Shown here in pieces: positions 17,101 through 26,865 of a stretch of 64,000 nucleotides of DNA. Each line of letters opens with the position of its first letter. Within the stretch, counting starts at the first letter, position 1. The stretch is taken from contig SUSS01000005.1 of the NCBI GenBank assembly GCA_005046945.1, positions 1-64,000 on the forward strand, read 5' to 3'. The notes below the pieces were generated by a model, which was not told the origin of the DNA, did not search any database, and saw nothing but the letters and a program-made list of their open reading frames with translations. This DNA comes from Tissierella creatinini. GTDB taxonomy: Bacteria; Bacillota; Clostridia; Tissierellales; Tissierellaceae. The translations under genes were made by a program, and so were the position numbers.

Positions 17101-19846
17101 TAATTATAGTATCCCTAATAATCTCTATAGCACAGAGGCTATAAATATATTAGAGGAAATCATTGATAGTGGAAAAGAGATACCTGTTAACTTAATGATA
17201 GGCATTCTTAAGCCAAAGTGGAAGAAAATTAAGGACTCTATTACAATTAGCCGTAAACCATTGGAAAAGATACAAGAATATAAGGATGTTAGATTTATTA
17301 TCGATTATGCTTTAAAGAAAGAAGAAATCGTAAATAAGATTAATAGACTAATTTTTGAGCTACAAGGTCAAGAAAAGATTGAGAATGACGAAAGAGAAGA
17401 AAAGTTAAATCTATTATTAGATAAAGTAAAGTCTTCCTTATATTGGTATAAAGATAATTGGATAAGTTATATTGGTGAATTGAAGGGCTATATTGCAAAT
17501 CTAGATGATCAGAAAATCAATCTTCAAGTCGATAATCCTATAGAATATATCTGTGACCTAACTAATGACTATCTTGCTCTAAATATTAACAATTATCATA
17601 CTTCATTAAAATTAGAGGAAGAGGTCCAGAGGAGAGAGGAGTATTTAGACCGTTTAAAAACCTATGTAAACAGAGGGCTAATATTTAATAAGCTAATTGA
17701 TGCTGTGGAGATTGGTGATATTGATAGTTATGCTTATCATCATAAGGAACTATCTGAAATCTATGCTAAGAATGAGATGAACATAAGAAGGCATGAAATA
17801 CTTGAGAAGTTGGCTAAATATGCTCCTGAATGGGCAAATACTATTAAGGATAGAGAAGGAATTCACGGAGATTCAAAACTACCAGATGATATTGAATTGG
17901 CCTGGAAATGGAGACAATTGACCAATCAGTTAGACAGAATTGACAGTTATGATCCGGATATAATTCAGAAAGATATTATTAAGATTAATAAATTACTAAT
18001 GAATAATGCAAGGGACCTTGCCTATGAAAAGGCTTGGTATAAGAAAATAATCAATAATACTGCAGAACAAACTCAAGCCATAGAAGGCTGGAGACAAACT
18101 ATGAGGTTAATAGGTAAGGGGACAGGTAAACAGGCTCCGAAGCTAAGGGAAAGGGCAAGACAGTTAATGCCACTTTGCCAGTCTGCTATACCGGTGTGGA
18201 TTATGCCTTTAAATCGAGTGGCAGAAAATTTCGATCCTTCTAAGAATGAATTTGATGTAATTATCATAGACGAGGCCAGTCAAGCTGATATATTGGCTTT
18301 ATCAGTCCTTTATTTGGGTAAGAAAATAATCATAGTTGGAGATGATGAACAGGTAAGTCCAGAGGCAGTTGGTATTAAAACAGATGAAGAAGCTGCGCTA
18401 ATTGAACAACATCTCCAAGGGATTACTATAAATCACCTTTTTAGTGGGAGAACATCTATATACGATATGGCTAAGACTTCTGGGTTTAAACCTATTATGT
18501 TGGTTGAACATTTTAGATGTATACCTGAGATAATAGAGTTTAGCAATCAATTATCCTATAATGGAAAGATCAAGCCTTTAAGAGATTCCTCTGGAGTCAG
18601 TATTAAGCCAGCAGTACTTGAATATAGGGTGCCAAATGGATATATCAATGAAAGAAAAGTTAATCATTTAGAAGCTGAGCATATAGCTTCTCTTGTTTGT
18701 GCATGTATAGAAGATGAGAATTACAAAGGTAAAACTATTGGTGTAATAACTTTACTTGGCAATCGTCAGGCTATTGAAATAGATAGGATTTTACAGACAA
18801 GGTTAGACCCAAAGGATTATGAAGATAGAAGGATTCAATGTGGCTCATCAGCGCAATTTCAAGGGGATGAAAGAGATATAATTTTCTTAAGTGTAGTGGA
18901 TAGTCCTAAAGAAGGGGGAGGTCCTCTAAGGTTAATGAGTCAGGATGGCAATAACGACATTAATCGCAAAAGGTATAATGTAGCTGCTAGTAGAGCTAAA
19001 GATCAAATGTGGGTTGTACATTCACTAAATCCTGAAATAGACCTAAAGCCTGAGGATATAAGGCTTAGGTTGATAAAATACTCAATGAATCCGGTAATTG
19101 ATAGGGATAGTGAATTATTGAAAAAGGCAGAATCGGATTTTGAGCTAAAGGTTATGACCACCTTGTTAAATAAAGGATACAAAGTATATTCCCAATGGCC
19201 AGTGGGAGCCTATAGAATTGATATGGTTGTTGAAGATGGAGATAATCGTATTGCATTAGAATGTGATGGGGAAAGATGGCATACTCAAGATGACTTGAGT
19301 AAGGATTTAAAGAGGCAAGCTATTTTAGAAAGATTAGGTTGGAGATTTATTAGAATTAGGGGTAGTGCTTATTATAGGAATCCAGATAAAACTATGGATT
19401 GGCTTTATTCTGAATTAGAAAGTTATAATATTAAACCTAATTTTTTAGCTGAAGCTGAGGATATGGAAGAAAGAGTAAACATTGACTCTGAGTTAGTTGA
19501 TAGAATAAAGCTAAGGGCAATGGAATTGAGGATGCAATGGAATGGAAAAACCGAGGTAGATGATGAAGATATTATTGAAGTTTCGGTTGGCTATGATGAG
19601 GAATCCAACACTGTACCTGAGCAGTTAATGTTTAATGAAGGCAGTTTTATAGAAACAGAGAATGATGAGGTTGTGGTAAATATAAAAGACTTTAAATCTA
19701 CAAAATCTAAAGAGACTGAGCACACTAAGAAAACTACTAAAGCATCAAGCAAAAAACAGGAAAGTTCTGAAGAAAAAATTGAAACTGATGATATAGGGGC
19801 TATAGCTAGACCGATGTTTGATTTTAGGAAGGGCAGTAAGGGATAG
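17081..19846 (+). pseudogene. SF1 helicase-nuclease, C-terminal part with Vsr/DUF559-like nuclease
   Basis: This continues the protein of 15118-17100. Helicase motifs run in order: IIIDEASQADILAL (Walker B), GDDEQVSP (III), EHFRC (IV), GVITLLGNRQ, QFQGDERDIIFLS (V) and RYNVAASRAKDQMWVVHS (VI). About residue 690 a Vsr/DUF559-like nuclease fold begins: VGAYRIDMVVEDGDNRIALECDG, then RQAILERLGWRFIRIRGS, with D and E-x-D as likely metal ligands. A charged, probably disordered tail follows. SF1 helicases with this nuclease are typical of defence loci. The apparent ATG at 17081 is within the overlap and has no clear ribosome site. Confidence 0.8.
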
Positions 19847-19939
19847 ATTATTTATATAATGCATAAAATCAATAATATCAAAGTTATACGAAATTTTAGG
19901 TATAGTAGTACAAAAAAATGTAGATAGAAGGTGATATAA

Positions 19940-21073
19940 TTGAGTCTTCAAGAACCACATCCTATTTATAATCAAAAGGAAGAGATACTGTTAAAACAAT
20001 TAACCCAAGAGTATAGCAAGTTCATAGAACCAAACAAGTTTAATAGACAATTAGAATTATTATCAAAAAAGGCAATAAATATTGTTCCTGATAATGTAAA
20101 AGATTTCATAAATGATAAAAAGATGGACATTTCAACCGAAGAGGGGTTATATCAGGAGTTAATGAAGGTCCTAGGCAGCGGATTTGAAGTAATTGAAAGA
20201 ATTGTTTCAAATTCTGTCGTAACTGAAAAGAAAGTATTAAAAGATATTCAAAAAAAGTACCCTTATGTTGACACTGTTGATAAAATTACATTTGTAAGAA
20301 GCTATGATATCCAAAAAATTGTTAATTCAAAAACTAAAGCAAATTATGTACAAGCTTTTGTAGAGGGAGCTGCTACTGGTGCTCCTGGGGTTGTAGGTTT
20401 GCCATTTAATATTTTATTAAGCACATTTTTGTACTATCGGGTAGTACAAAATATTGCTATGCACTATGGATATGATGTAAATAATGATCCAAAAGAACTT
20501 GAATTTGCAGGTGAAGTTTTTATTACAGCTTTTACACATGGAACCATAGATAATTATAGCAGCACTGGTGCGATAATTGGTAAAATAATGATGCAAGGTG
20601 AATTAACAGCTTTAAAAGCTAATGTTAACAAGCTGACATTAAAACAATTAGCTGAACAAGGTGGTGCTCAGCTAATTTATGTTCAGATTCGGGCCCTGGC
20701 ACATAAAGTTGCAAATGATGCCTTAAAATCTGCTGGAAAAAAAGGCATGGAAAGGTCAATATTTAAAAACATATTGAAAGTAATTGGTAAGAACCTCCCA
20801 AAATCTTCAGTCAAAAAAACAGTACCAGTAATTGGTGGAATAGTTGGTGCTTTATTCGATACTTCATATATGGATAGAGTTATTAAAGGAGCAAATTTAA
20901 TTTACCATAAACGGTTCTTATTAGAAAAAGAAACACGAATAAAGTTGGAATTAGATCATATTCAAGGCTATACTGATACTGATTTTGATGAGTACATTGA
21001 GAGTAGTTCTATTAATAATCAATACCGATTTACTGACAGAGAGTTTGGAGATGGAGATATATTATTTGAGTAG
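19940..21073 (+). CDS. EcsC family protein
   Basis: A TTG start with AAGGTGAT upstream. The 377-aa protein has the EcsC core: VEGAATGAPGVVGLPFNILLSTFLYYRV, then AMHYGYD (residues about 145-180), followed by a hydrophobic Gly-rich stretch near VPVIGGIVGALFDT. EcsC proteins are peripheral or membrane-associated and of unclear function; some sit in defence or ABC-transporter loci. Here it closes the accessory operon, 93 bases after the helicase-nuclease, so a membrane-linked effector role is conceivable but unproven. Confidence 0.75.
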   Translation: MSLQEPHPIYNQKEEILLKQLTQEYSKFIEPNKFNRQLELLSKKAINIVPDNVKDFINDKKMDISTEEGLYQELMKVLGSGFEVIERIVSNSVVTEKKVLKDIQKKYPYVDTVDKITFVRSYDIQKIVNSKTKANYVQAFVEGAATGAPGVVGLPFNILLSTFLYYRVVQNIAMHYGYDVNNDPKELEFAGEVFITAFTHGTIDNYSSTGAIIGKIMMQGELTALKANVNKLTLKQLAEQGGAQLIYVQIRALAHKVANDALKSAGKKGMERSIFKNILKVIGKNLPKSSVKKTVPVIGGIVGALFDTSYMDRVIKGANLIYHKRFLLEKETRIKLELDHIQGYTDTDFDEYIESSSINNQYRFTDREFGDGDILFE

Positions 21074-21084
21074 GACCACTTACT

Positions 21085-21430
21085 TAATGGGGGGATATGA
21101 ACGAAGCTTGTTGGTTTTGTTGAAGGGGAATTTTATGTTCCGTCATTTCAACGCGGGTATAGATGGGGGCAAGATGAGGTACCCCCGCTACTTGATGATG
21201 TGAATTCTAATGGTACAAAAATTATGTTTGCAGCCGGTTGTTGTAAGAAGAGAAGATTCCTTTGAACTGATTGATGGACAACGCGATTAACAACGTTGTT
21301 CCTTATCTATAAATACATGAACATTTCCAGTTCTGGTTTCCTTGATGAGTCAAAATTCTCCTTGATTTACGAAACAAGAGAAAAATCAGAAGAATTTCTT
21401 GCATCCATTGACCGCTCAAAAAAGGAGATG
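21085..21430 (+). pseudogene. DUF262 (GmrS-like) N-terminal relic
   Basis: Reading across frames gives FVEGEFYVPSFQRGYRWGQDEV, then LLDDVNSNG, VVVRREDSFELIDGQ and RLTTLFLIYKYMNISSSGF. QRGYRW and IDGQQRLTTL are the signature nucleotidase motifs of DUF262/GmrSD and of type IV restriction enzymes. At least two frameshifts (near 21200 and 21290) and loss of the C-terminal domain make it dead. Its position between the two defence cassettes shows the island once held another restriction system. Confidence 0.8.
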
Positions 21431-21435
21431 ATAAG

Positions 21436-22842
21436 ATGGCAGTTTTCGATGTGTTGCCTAGCAACTTTTTTTCGGTTTTGGTGTCAACAAATCGAGAGAT
21501 ATATGTAGAAGCTCTGCTGCTTTTGCATCAAATGTTTCAATTTGAACTAAACATCAAGGTAGATGATTATATTTCGGCTCTTATCTCCTTGCAGGAAGAT
21601 AAAGATTTTATGCCTGAAGAAGATGATGAAATTACCGAAGGAAGTTTGACATTTAGCGGAAAAGCCAGACTGATACTTGGCCGTTTTATCAAAACGGGAT
21701 GGGTGGAAAAAGAGTTTTTGGATGGCTCTTTTATTGAAATAATTACACCACAACACTACGCAATTCCGGTGATGAAGCTTTTAGGTGAATTGGGCAACGG
21801 GGGAGCACAAGAATATAACTCCCTTGTCTTTGCAACTTATTCCGCTCTAAAACAAGCCGAATCAGATCATACGGATCAGATGTATGAGGCTGTACTATCT
21901 GCAAAAACAAATACGGAACAATTGCAATACCAACTCCGTAGCCTTTACCACGGAATTCGCAGCTACCTTAGGGGGATTGAAAAACAAAGTGGTATCAATG
22001 ATTTACTTCAGAACCATTTTGAAAGCTACAAGAAAATGTCTGACCAAATTTATCACCCAATCAAAACCATGGACTCAATCCATCGGTATATGATTCCGAT
22101 TCAAAATCTCCTGATGGATGTTCTGGGCAATGCTGCTCTGATGCAAACCATGTTCGATCGGGCCATGACCGTAAAAAAATATGAACATCCCGAGGAGGCA
22201 CAAGGGGATATTGTTACGGCAATTAACTATGTGCTGGATGCTTATCAGTCAGTAGGTGGCATTATCACGGAAATCGACCGCAAACATAGTGCCTACACAA
22301 AAAGCTCCATTGAAAAAATTCGGTACCTAATGACAGCCGATCAAACCATTAAGGGAAAGCTGGCGCAGCTTCTAAAATCTTATGCCGCAAATGATGCAAC
22401 GCAACAGGAAAACATAGGAGCTATCATGGAGCGAAATATCAATGTCAACCGTCAGGAGTTTTTTGACGGAAAATCTCTCTACCATAAAAGTGTCAGAAGC
22501 CGACGAATTGATACAACACCCTTGGAGGTGGATTCCTCTGAGAAGCTGTCTAATGATTTGATGAGCGATATGATGGAACAGATTAAAAAGGGCTATCCGA
22601 TTTCCAGAGTCTGTGCTTATGTGGACAAACTATTCGCACACAGAAACAGTGAAATTACCAGTGAAAATATAAGAATAGATGAAGATTCGGATTTCATTTT
22701 ACTACTGTTAGCCGTCTTGCGAGCCAACGATCCAGAGGTAACCTATACAGTCGAACTTGCAGATGGAACAATGGAACAAAATGGCTATCGCATTCCGCGC
22801 ATGATAATCCGAAAAAAGGAGGAGTTGCACCATGTGGAATGA
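21436..22842 (+). CDS. jetA: Wadjet anti-plasmid/anti-phage protein JetA
   Basis: A 468-aa protein of the JetA family (DUF5716-like), with AAAGGAG before the ATG. The kleisin-like subunit of the Wadjet SMC complex links the JetC heads. It is mostly helical with winged-helix-like ends (FDVLPSNFFSVL, then LPISRVC-type C-terminus). It begins a four-gene operon with overlaps of 11, 4 and 8 bases. G+C is visibly higher than in the flanks, implying recent transfer. The JetA type points to a non-type-I Wadjet, a judgement from memory of the families. Confidence 0.88.
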   Translation: MAVFDVLPSNFFSVLVSTNREIYVEALLLLHQMFQFELNIKVDDYISALISLQEDKDFMPEEDDEITEGSLTFSGKARLILGRFIKTGWVEKEFLDGSFIEIITPQHYAIPVMKLLGELGNGGAQEYNSLVFATYSALKQAESDHTDQMYEAVLSAKTNTEQLQYQLRSLYHGIRSYLRGIEKQSGINDLLQNHFESYKKMSDQIYHPIKTMDSIHRYMIPIQNLLMDVLGNAALMQTMFDRAMTVKKYEHPEEAQGDIVTAINYVLDAYQSVGGIITEIDRKHSAYTKSSIEKIRYLMTADQTIKGKLAQLLKSYAANDATQQENIGAIMERNINVNRQEFFDGKSLYHKSVRSRRIDTTPLEVDSSEKLSNDLMSDMMEQIKKGYPISRVCAYVDKLFAHRNSEITSENIRIDEDSDFILLLLAVLRANDPEVTYTVELADGTMEQNGYRIPRMIIRKKEELHHVE

Positions 22843-23473
22843 AGAATATGAAAAACTGTCTTCTTATGAAAAGGGTGAGTTTCGGCGTCTGAGCAACTAT
22901 CTCCTGTCCCATACCTATCTTGTCCGTTATGAGTATCAGAGCAGCCAGCAGATGACAATGCCAAGCAGCGATTATACAATGGTTTCAAGGCTTTTTTCTG
23001 TGATGCAGGAGTATTTTTCTGTCTCAGGCTGGAAGCTGGAGAAAGAGGACAACTACGGTGTCATGTCCCTCATCAACATATATGACCATAATCGCCTACG
23101 TGTGGATCGCTTTACTACGCTGTTTCTTTATACTTGTCGCCTTATATACGAGGAGCATAGAGAGGAATCCGGGCAATTTCATACGGTGCGAACGGATACG
23201 CAAACCGTCGTGGAAAAGATGCGAATGTTGGGGCTTTTAGAAAAGGGAAAAACCAGCCAGAAAGAGCGCTTAGATGCTCAACGAACTTTGGCACACTATA
23301 ATGTCTTACAAAAAATGGACAGTACGTGGAGCAACGAGGGAAATCAGCTTCTCATTCTACCTTCTATCCTGTCAATGGTGTCCAATCAGGGGATTAATGA
23401 TATGATGATAGAACTGGAAGAAATGAAAAATAATGAGGCACAAAACGATGACGAAATGGAGGAGTCTTTATGA
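22832..23473 (+). CDS. jetB: Wadjet protein JetB (DUF4194)
   Basis: A 213-aa protein matching the DUF4194/JetB family (KITE-like dimeric winged helices). Features include RLSNYLLSHTYLVR, DYTMVSRLFSVMQEYF, and VEKMRMLGLLEKG near residue 130. It bridges JetA and the JetC coiled-coil necks in the MukE-like position. The start overlaps jetA by 11 bases with GGAGGAG just upstream. The C-terminus is acidic. Confidence 0.87.
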   Translation: MWNEEYEKLSSYEKGEFRRLSNYLLSHTYLVRYEYQSSQQMTMPSSDYTMVSRLFSVMQEYFSVSGWKLEKEDNYGVMSLINIYDHNRLRVDRFTTLFLYTCRLIYEEHREESGQFHTVRTDTQTVVEKMRMLGLLEKGKTSQKERLDAQRTLAHYNVLQKMDSTWSNEGNQLLILPSILSMVSNQGINDMMIELEEMKNNEAQNDDEMEESL

Positions 23474-26400
23474 AAAAACTAACTAAGCTCCTTCTGATAC
23501 ATTGGCATTACTTTACCCATGAGACAGTATCCTTTGAGACGTTGAACTTTCTCACTGGCAAAAATGCTTCCGGAAAGTCCACAATTATTGATGCGATGCA
23601 GCTTGTGCTCTTTGGAGATACTAGTGGCAGTTATTTTAATAAAGCTGCCAGTGGAAAAGGCAATCGTTCCTTGATGGGCTATCTCAAGGGCGAATTGGGG
23701 GATGATGAGGACTCCGGCTTTAAGTATTTGCGAAACGGTAGATTTACCAGTTACATCGCATTGGAGTTTTTCGACGAGGAAAAGGAAAGGTATTTTACCG
23801 GTGGCTGCTGCTTTGATGTGTATTCCGAGAATGATATGCAAAAGCTGTTTTTCTTGTACGATGGGGGATTTCCACAAAACGAATTTGTGGAAAATAAAAC
23901 TCCATGGGAGATTCGAAAGCTACGAGAATTTCTGAAGGAGAAATACCCGAGCCATAAGACTACCGATGTAGGACGAGAATTTCGCACGACATTATATGGT
24001 AAAATGGGCGGATTGCGTGATCGATTTGGCTCTTTACTGAAAAAAGCGGTTTCTTTTAATCCAAACGTTGATATTCAGGATTTCATATCAGAGTTTGTGT
24101 GCGATACACAGCAAACGGTCGATATCAGTCAAATGCAGGAAAACATTCGAAGCTATAAACGTTTAGAAGACGAAGCGAATATTTTACAAATAAAAATTTC
24201 ACAATTAGAAGAAATCGTGGCAGAGCATACTGCTTTTAAGCGTGCAAAGCAGGATGAGCAACTCTATTCTTATCTGATTGATCAGGCACAGAAGGATATG
24301 AAAACATCCGAACTGGAAAGAGCACAGGAAAATGTGGAGGAGCTTCTATCCAAACTTCGAGATATTGAGTTAAGCATTGCAAGCCAGAGTAGTCGTCTCT
24401 TTCAGCTACAGGAAGAGCGTAATCAGCTGCACGCAAGACTGATTAACGACGAAGCTGCACAAGCAATTAAGCTGCTGGAAGCTGAAATAGATGCAAAAGA
24501 TGCTCAAATCAAAAGCATTTTTGCGGACTTTGAGAAAGCAATTGCCCGGTTGTCACAATACAGTTCAAGCTGGAATAAATGCGTGACTGGTATGTTAGAG
24601 AAGCTAATGTCTCTTGACGCAGGTACCATGGATGCACTGCTTGATTCACGGATTCTTGATATCTGCGAGGAAAGTACTTATTTTTTAAAGCAAGCGGAAT
24701 GTTTAGCAAATATGGATGATCAGTCGATCCTTTCTGTTGGAGAAAGCGGGCTGCAAGAATTATCATCCCAAATGCAGATGCTCATTGCACATACAATTGA
24801 GCTTGGCTCGCGTATCGTAGACGAGCAGCAACGGTTGGCCACCATGCGCAATGCTTTGAAGCAGGAACAAAAATCCTTAGAAAGTGGAATCTATAAATTC
24901 CCTCAGGATGTCTTAGATTTGAAAGCTGCTATTGCGTCTCGGCTGCGTACTCTTGCGAAGCACGAGATAAAGGTGACCATCATTGCCGAAGCGGCCGAGA
25001 TTGAAAATGACCGTTGGCGCAATGTCATTGAAGGCTATTTAAATACACAGAAATACTATATTATCGTTCCTGACCAGTATTTCAGGGATGCTTTACGTGT
25101 TTTTGACGCAATGAAACGTGACCGAAAACTATATGGTACTGGTCTTGTTGATATCGAAAAACTGCGTCATAAAAACCCGTCTATTGATCCAGGTAGTCTT
25201 GCCGAGGAGATTCAAACCAGCGATTCAGATGTAAGAGTATTTTTGAATTTCACTTTAGGTTGGGTACATAAATGCGAAACCGTGAATGAATTGCGTCGTT
25301 TTAATACAGCGGTCACCGATGATGGAATGCTGTATCAAAACTATGTTGTGAGGGCTATGAACCCGGAGCGCTGGGCAAAACCCGCTATTGGCCAGAGCGC
25401 AATTCGCAGGCGACTTGATTCTGTAAAGCTTGAGCTTACTATGCTCACCAATCAAATTGCTGCGTGTGCCACAGCAAAAGCTGGTATTGATTTGTGCAGT
25501 AAGCTTTCTATTCCCGGTGGAAGCGATATCCAGCAGGCAGTGGCATTTGCAAACGAAAAGCAAACCATTCCTGTCTTGGAGGAAGATCTCCAGAGATTAC
25601 GCACCAGTCGAGCAGCTATTGACACAAGCGCTATTGATGCGCTTAAAAATCACCTTTCCCAATTGGATAGCAGCATTAAAAGGCTTGAGGCAGACTTGAG
25701 AACGCAAAATAAAGAGCAAGGAATCTTGGAAGAACGTCTACGAGTATGTCAAGAGGAAACTATTCCGAAACTGGAAGATGAGATTAAGACATCGCAACAA
25801 TGCATTGCTCAAAAGTATGATTCCGAATGGGTTGAAAGTACAGGCGGATTACGTTATCAGCGTGAGCTTTCAAATAGGCGAAGTGCGGAAGATATCTATA
25901 GAGCATTCCCGCGTGAACTTGCTCGTTCAACAAATGCCAGAAATTCCTCGTGGAGCAATTTAGTTGAATTACGTCAGGATTACAATCACAAATATATCAT
26001 GGGGTACGATACAAGGGTAGAGGCAAATGATGCTTATGATGATGCGTGGTTAGAACTCTCCGAAAATAAGCTGCCGGAGTATTTAGCCCGCATTGAGGAT
26101 ACGCGCAAAAAGGCATTCGAGCAATTTCGGGAGGATTTTTTAAGTCGCTTGGAAAACAACATCAGGGATGCAGATACGCAGATCAATGGACTCAACGCAG
26201 CAATTAAGGGCAGCTTCTTTGGCGAGGAAAGCTTTCGTTTCAAAATCATTCCTAGACCAGAATATAAGCGTTATTATGATATGCTTGTCGATCCCATGAA
26301 AATGGAGGGTGGCTATAATCTATTTTCAGAGCAGTTTAATTTGAAGTATAAGGATGAAATCGCCGAACTCTTTGCTATCATTACCAACGAGGATGGTGAT

Positions 26401-26865
26401 GGAAAAACACAGGGAAAGAGCGATTATGACAAACGTGTTCAAATGTTTACTGACTTTAGAACCTATCTCACCTTTGATTTGGAATCTGTGAATCGAGATG
26501 GTGAATCCCAGCGCCTTTCTAAGACAATGGGTAAGAAATCCGGTGGTGAAACACAGACCCCGTTCTATGTTGCAGTGCTGGCATCCTTTGCTCAGCTATA
26601 TCGCACCGGACGGGATAAAACGCAAAATACAGCGCGCCTTATCATATTTGACGAAGCTTTTTCCAAGATGGACGGAGAGCGAATTATCCGCAGCGTACAG
26701 CTTTTGCGACAGTTTCATTTTCAGGTTATTCTCTCTGCCCCTACCGAAAAAGTCGGTGACATTGGCACCTTGGTAGACAGGAATCTCTGTGTGCTCAGAG
26801 AAGGTAAACATACCTGTGTCAAGGCGTTTGATCCCAGAAAATCGGAGTGGATTGAAAATGATTGA
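23470..26865 (+). CDS. jetC: Wadjet SMC-like ATPase JetC
   Basis: A 1131-aa SMC/MukB-like ATPase. Walker A GKNASGKST is at residues 30-38. Long coiled coils (about 190-430 and 660-850) flank a hinge region. The C-terminal head has signature KSGGETQTPFYVAVLASFAQ (about residue 1018) and Walker B LIIFDEAFSKMDGERI. In Wadjet, JetABC extrude DNA loops and sense small circular DNA, which JetD then cleaves. The start overlaps jetB by four bases (ATGA). All motifs are intact. Confidence 0.92.
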   Translation: MKKLTKLLLIHWHYFTHETVSFETLNFLTGKNASGKSTIIDAMQLVLFGDTSGSYFNKAASGKGNRSLMGYLKGELGDDEDSGFKYLRNGRFTSYIALEFFDEEKERYFTGGCCFDVYSENDMQKLFFLYDGGFPQNEFVENKTPWEIRKLREFLKEKYPSHKTTDVGREFRTTLYGKMGGLRDRFGSLLKKAVSFNPNVDIQDFISEFVCDTQQTVDISQMQENIRSYKRLEDEANILQIKISQLEEIVAEHTAFKRAKQDEQLYSYLIDQAQKDMKTSELERAQENVEELLSKLRDIELSIASQSSRLFQLQEERNQLHARLINDEAAQAIKLLEAEIDAKDAQIKSIFADFEKAIARLSQYSSSWNKCVTGMLEKLMSLDAGTMDALLDSRILDICEESTYFLKQAECLANMDDQSILSVGESGLQELSSQMQMLIAHTIELGSRIVDEQQRLATMRNALKQEQKSLESGIYKFPQDVLDLKAAIASRLRTLAKHEIKVTIIAEAAEIENDRWRNVIEGYLNTQKYYIIVPDQYFRDALRVFDAMKRDRKLYGTGLVDIEKLRHKNPSIDPGSLAEEIQTSDSDVRVFLNFTLGWVHKCETVNELRRFNTAVTDDGMLYQNYVVRAMNPERWAKPAIGQSAIRRRLDSVKLELTMLTNQIAACATAKAGIDLCSKLSIPGGSDIQQAVAFANEKQTIPVLEEDLQRLRTSRAAIDTSAIDALKNHLSQLDSSIKRLEADLRTQNKEQGILEERLRVCQEETIPKLEDEIKTSQQCIAQKYDSEWVESTGGLRYQRELSNRRSAEDIYRAFPRELARSTNARNSSWSNLVELRQDYNHKYIMGYDTRVEANDAYDDAWLELSENKLPEYLARIEDTRKKAFEQFREDFLSRLENNIRDADTQINGLNAAIKGSFFGEESFRFKIIPRPEYKRYYDMLVDPMKMEGGYNLFSEQFNLKYKDEIAELFAIITNEDGDGKTQGKSDYDKRVQMFTDFRTYLTFDLESVNRDGESQRLSKTMGKKSGGETQTPFYVAVLASFAQLYRTGRDKTQNTARLIIFDEAFSKMDGERIIRSVQLLRQFHFQVILSAPTEKVGDIGTLVDRNLCVLREGKHTCVKAFDPRKSEWIEND

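Noticed and set aside
23470-26865. Many ORFs antisense to jetC
   Set aside because: Shadows of the higher-GC jetC gene.
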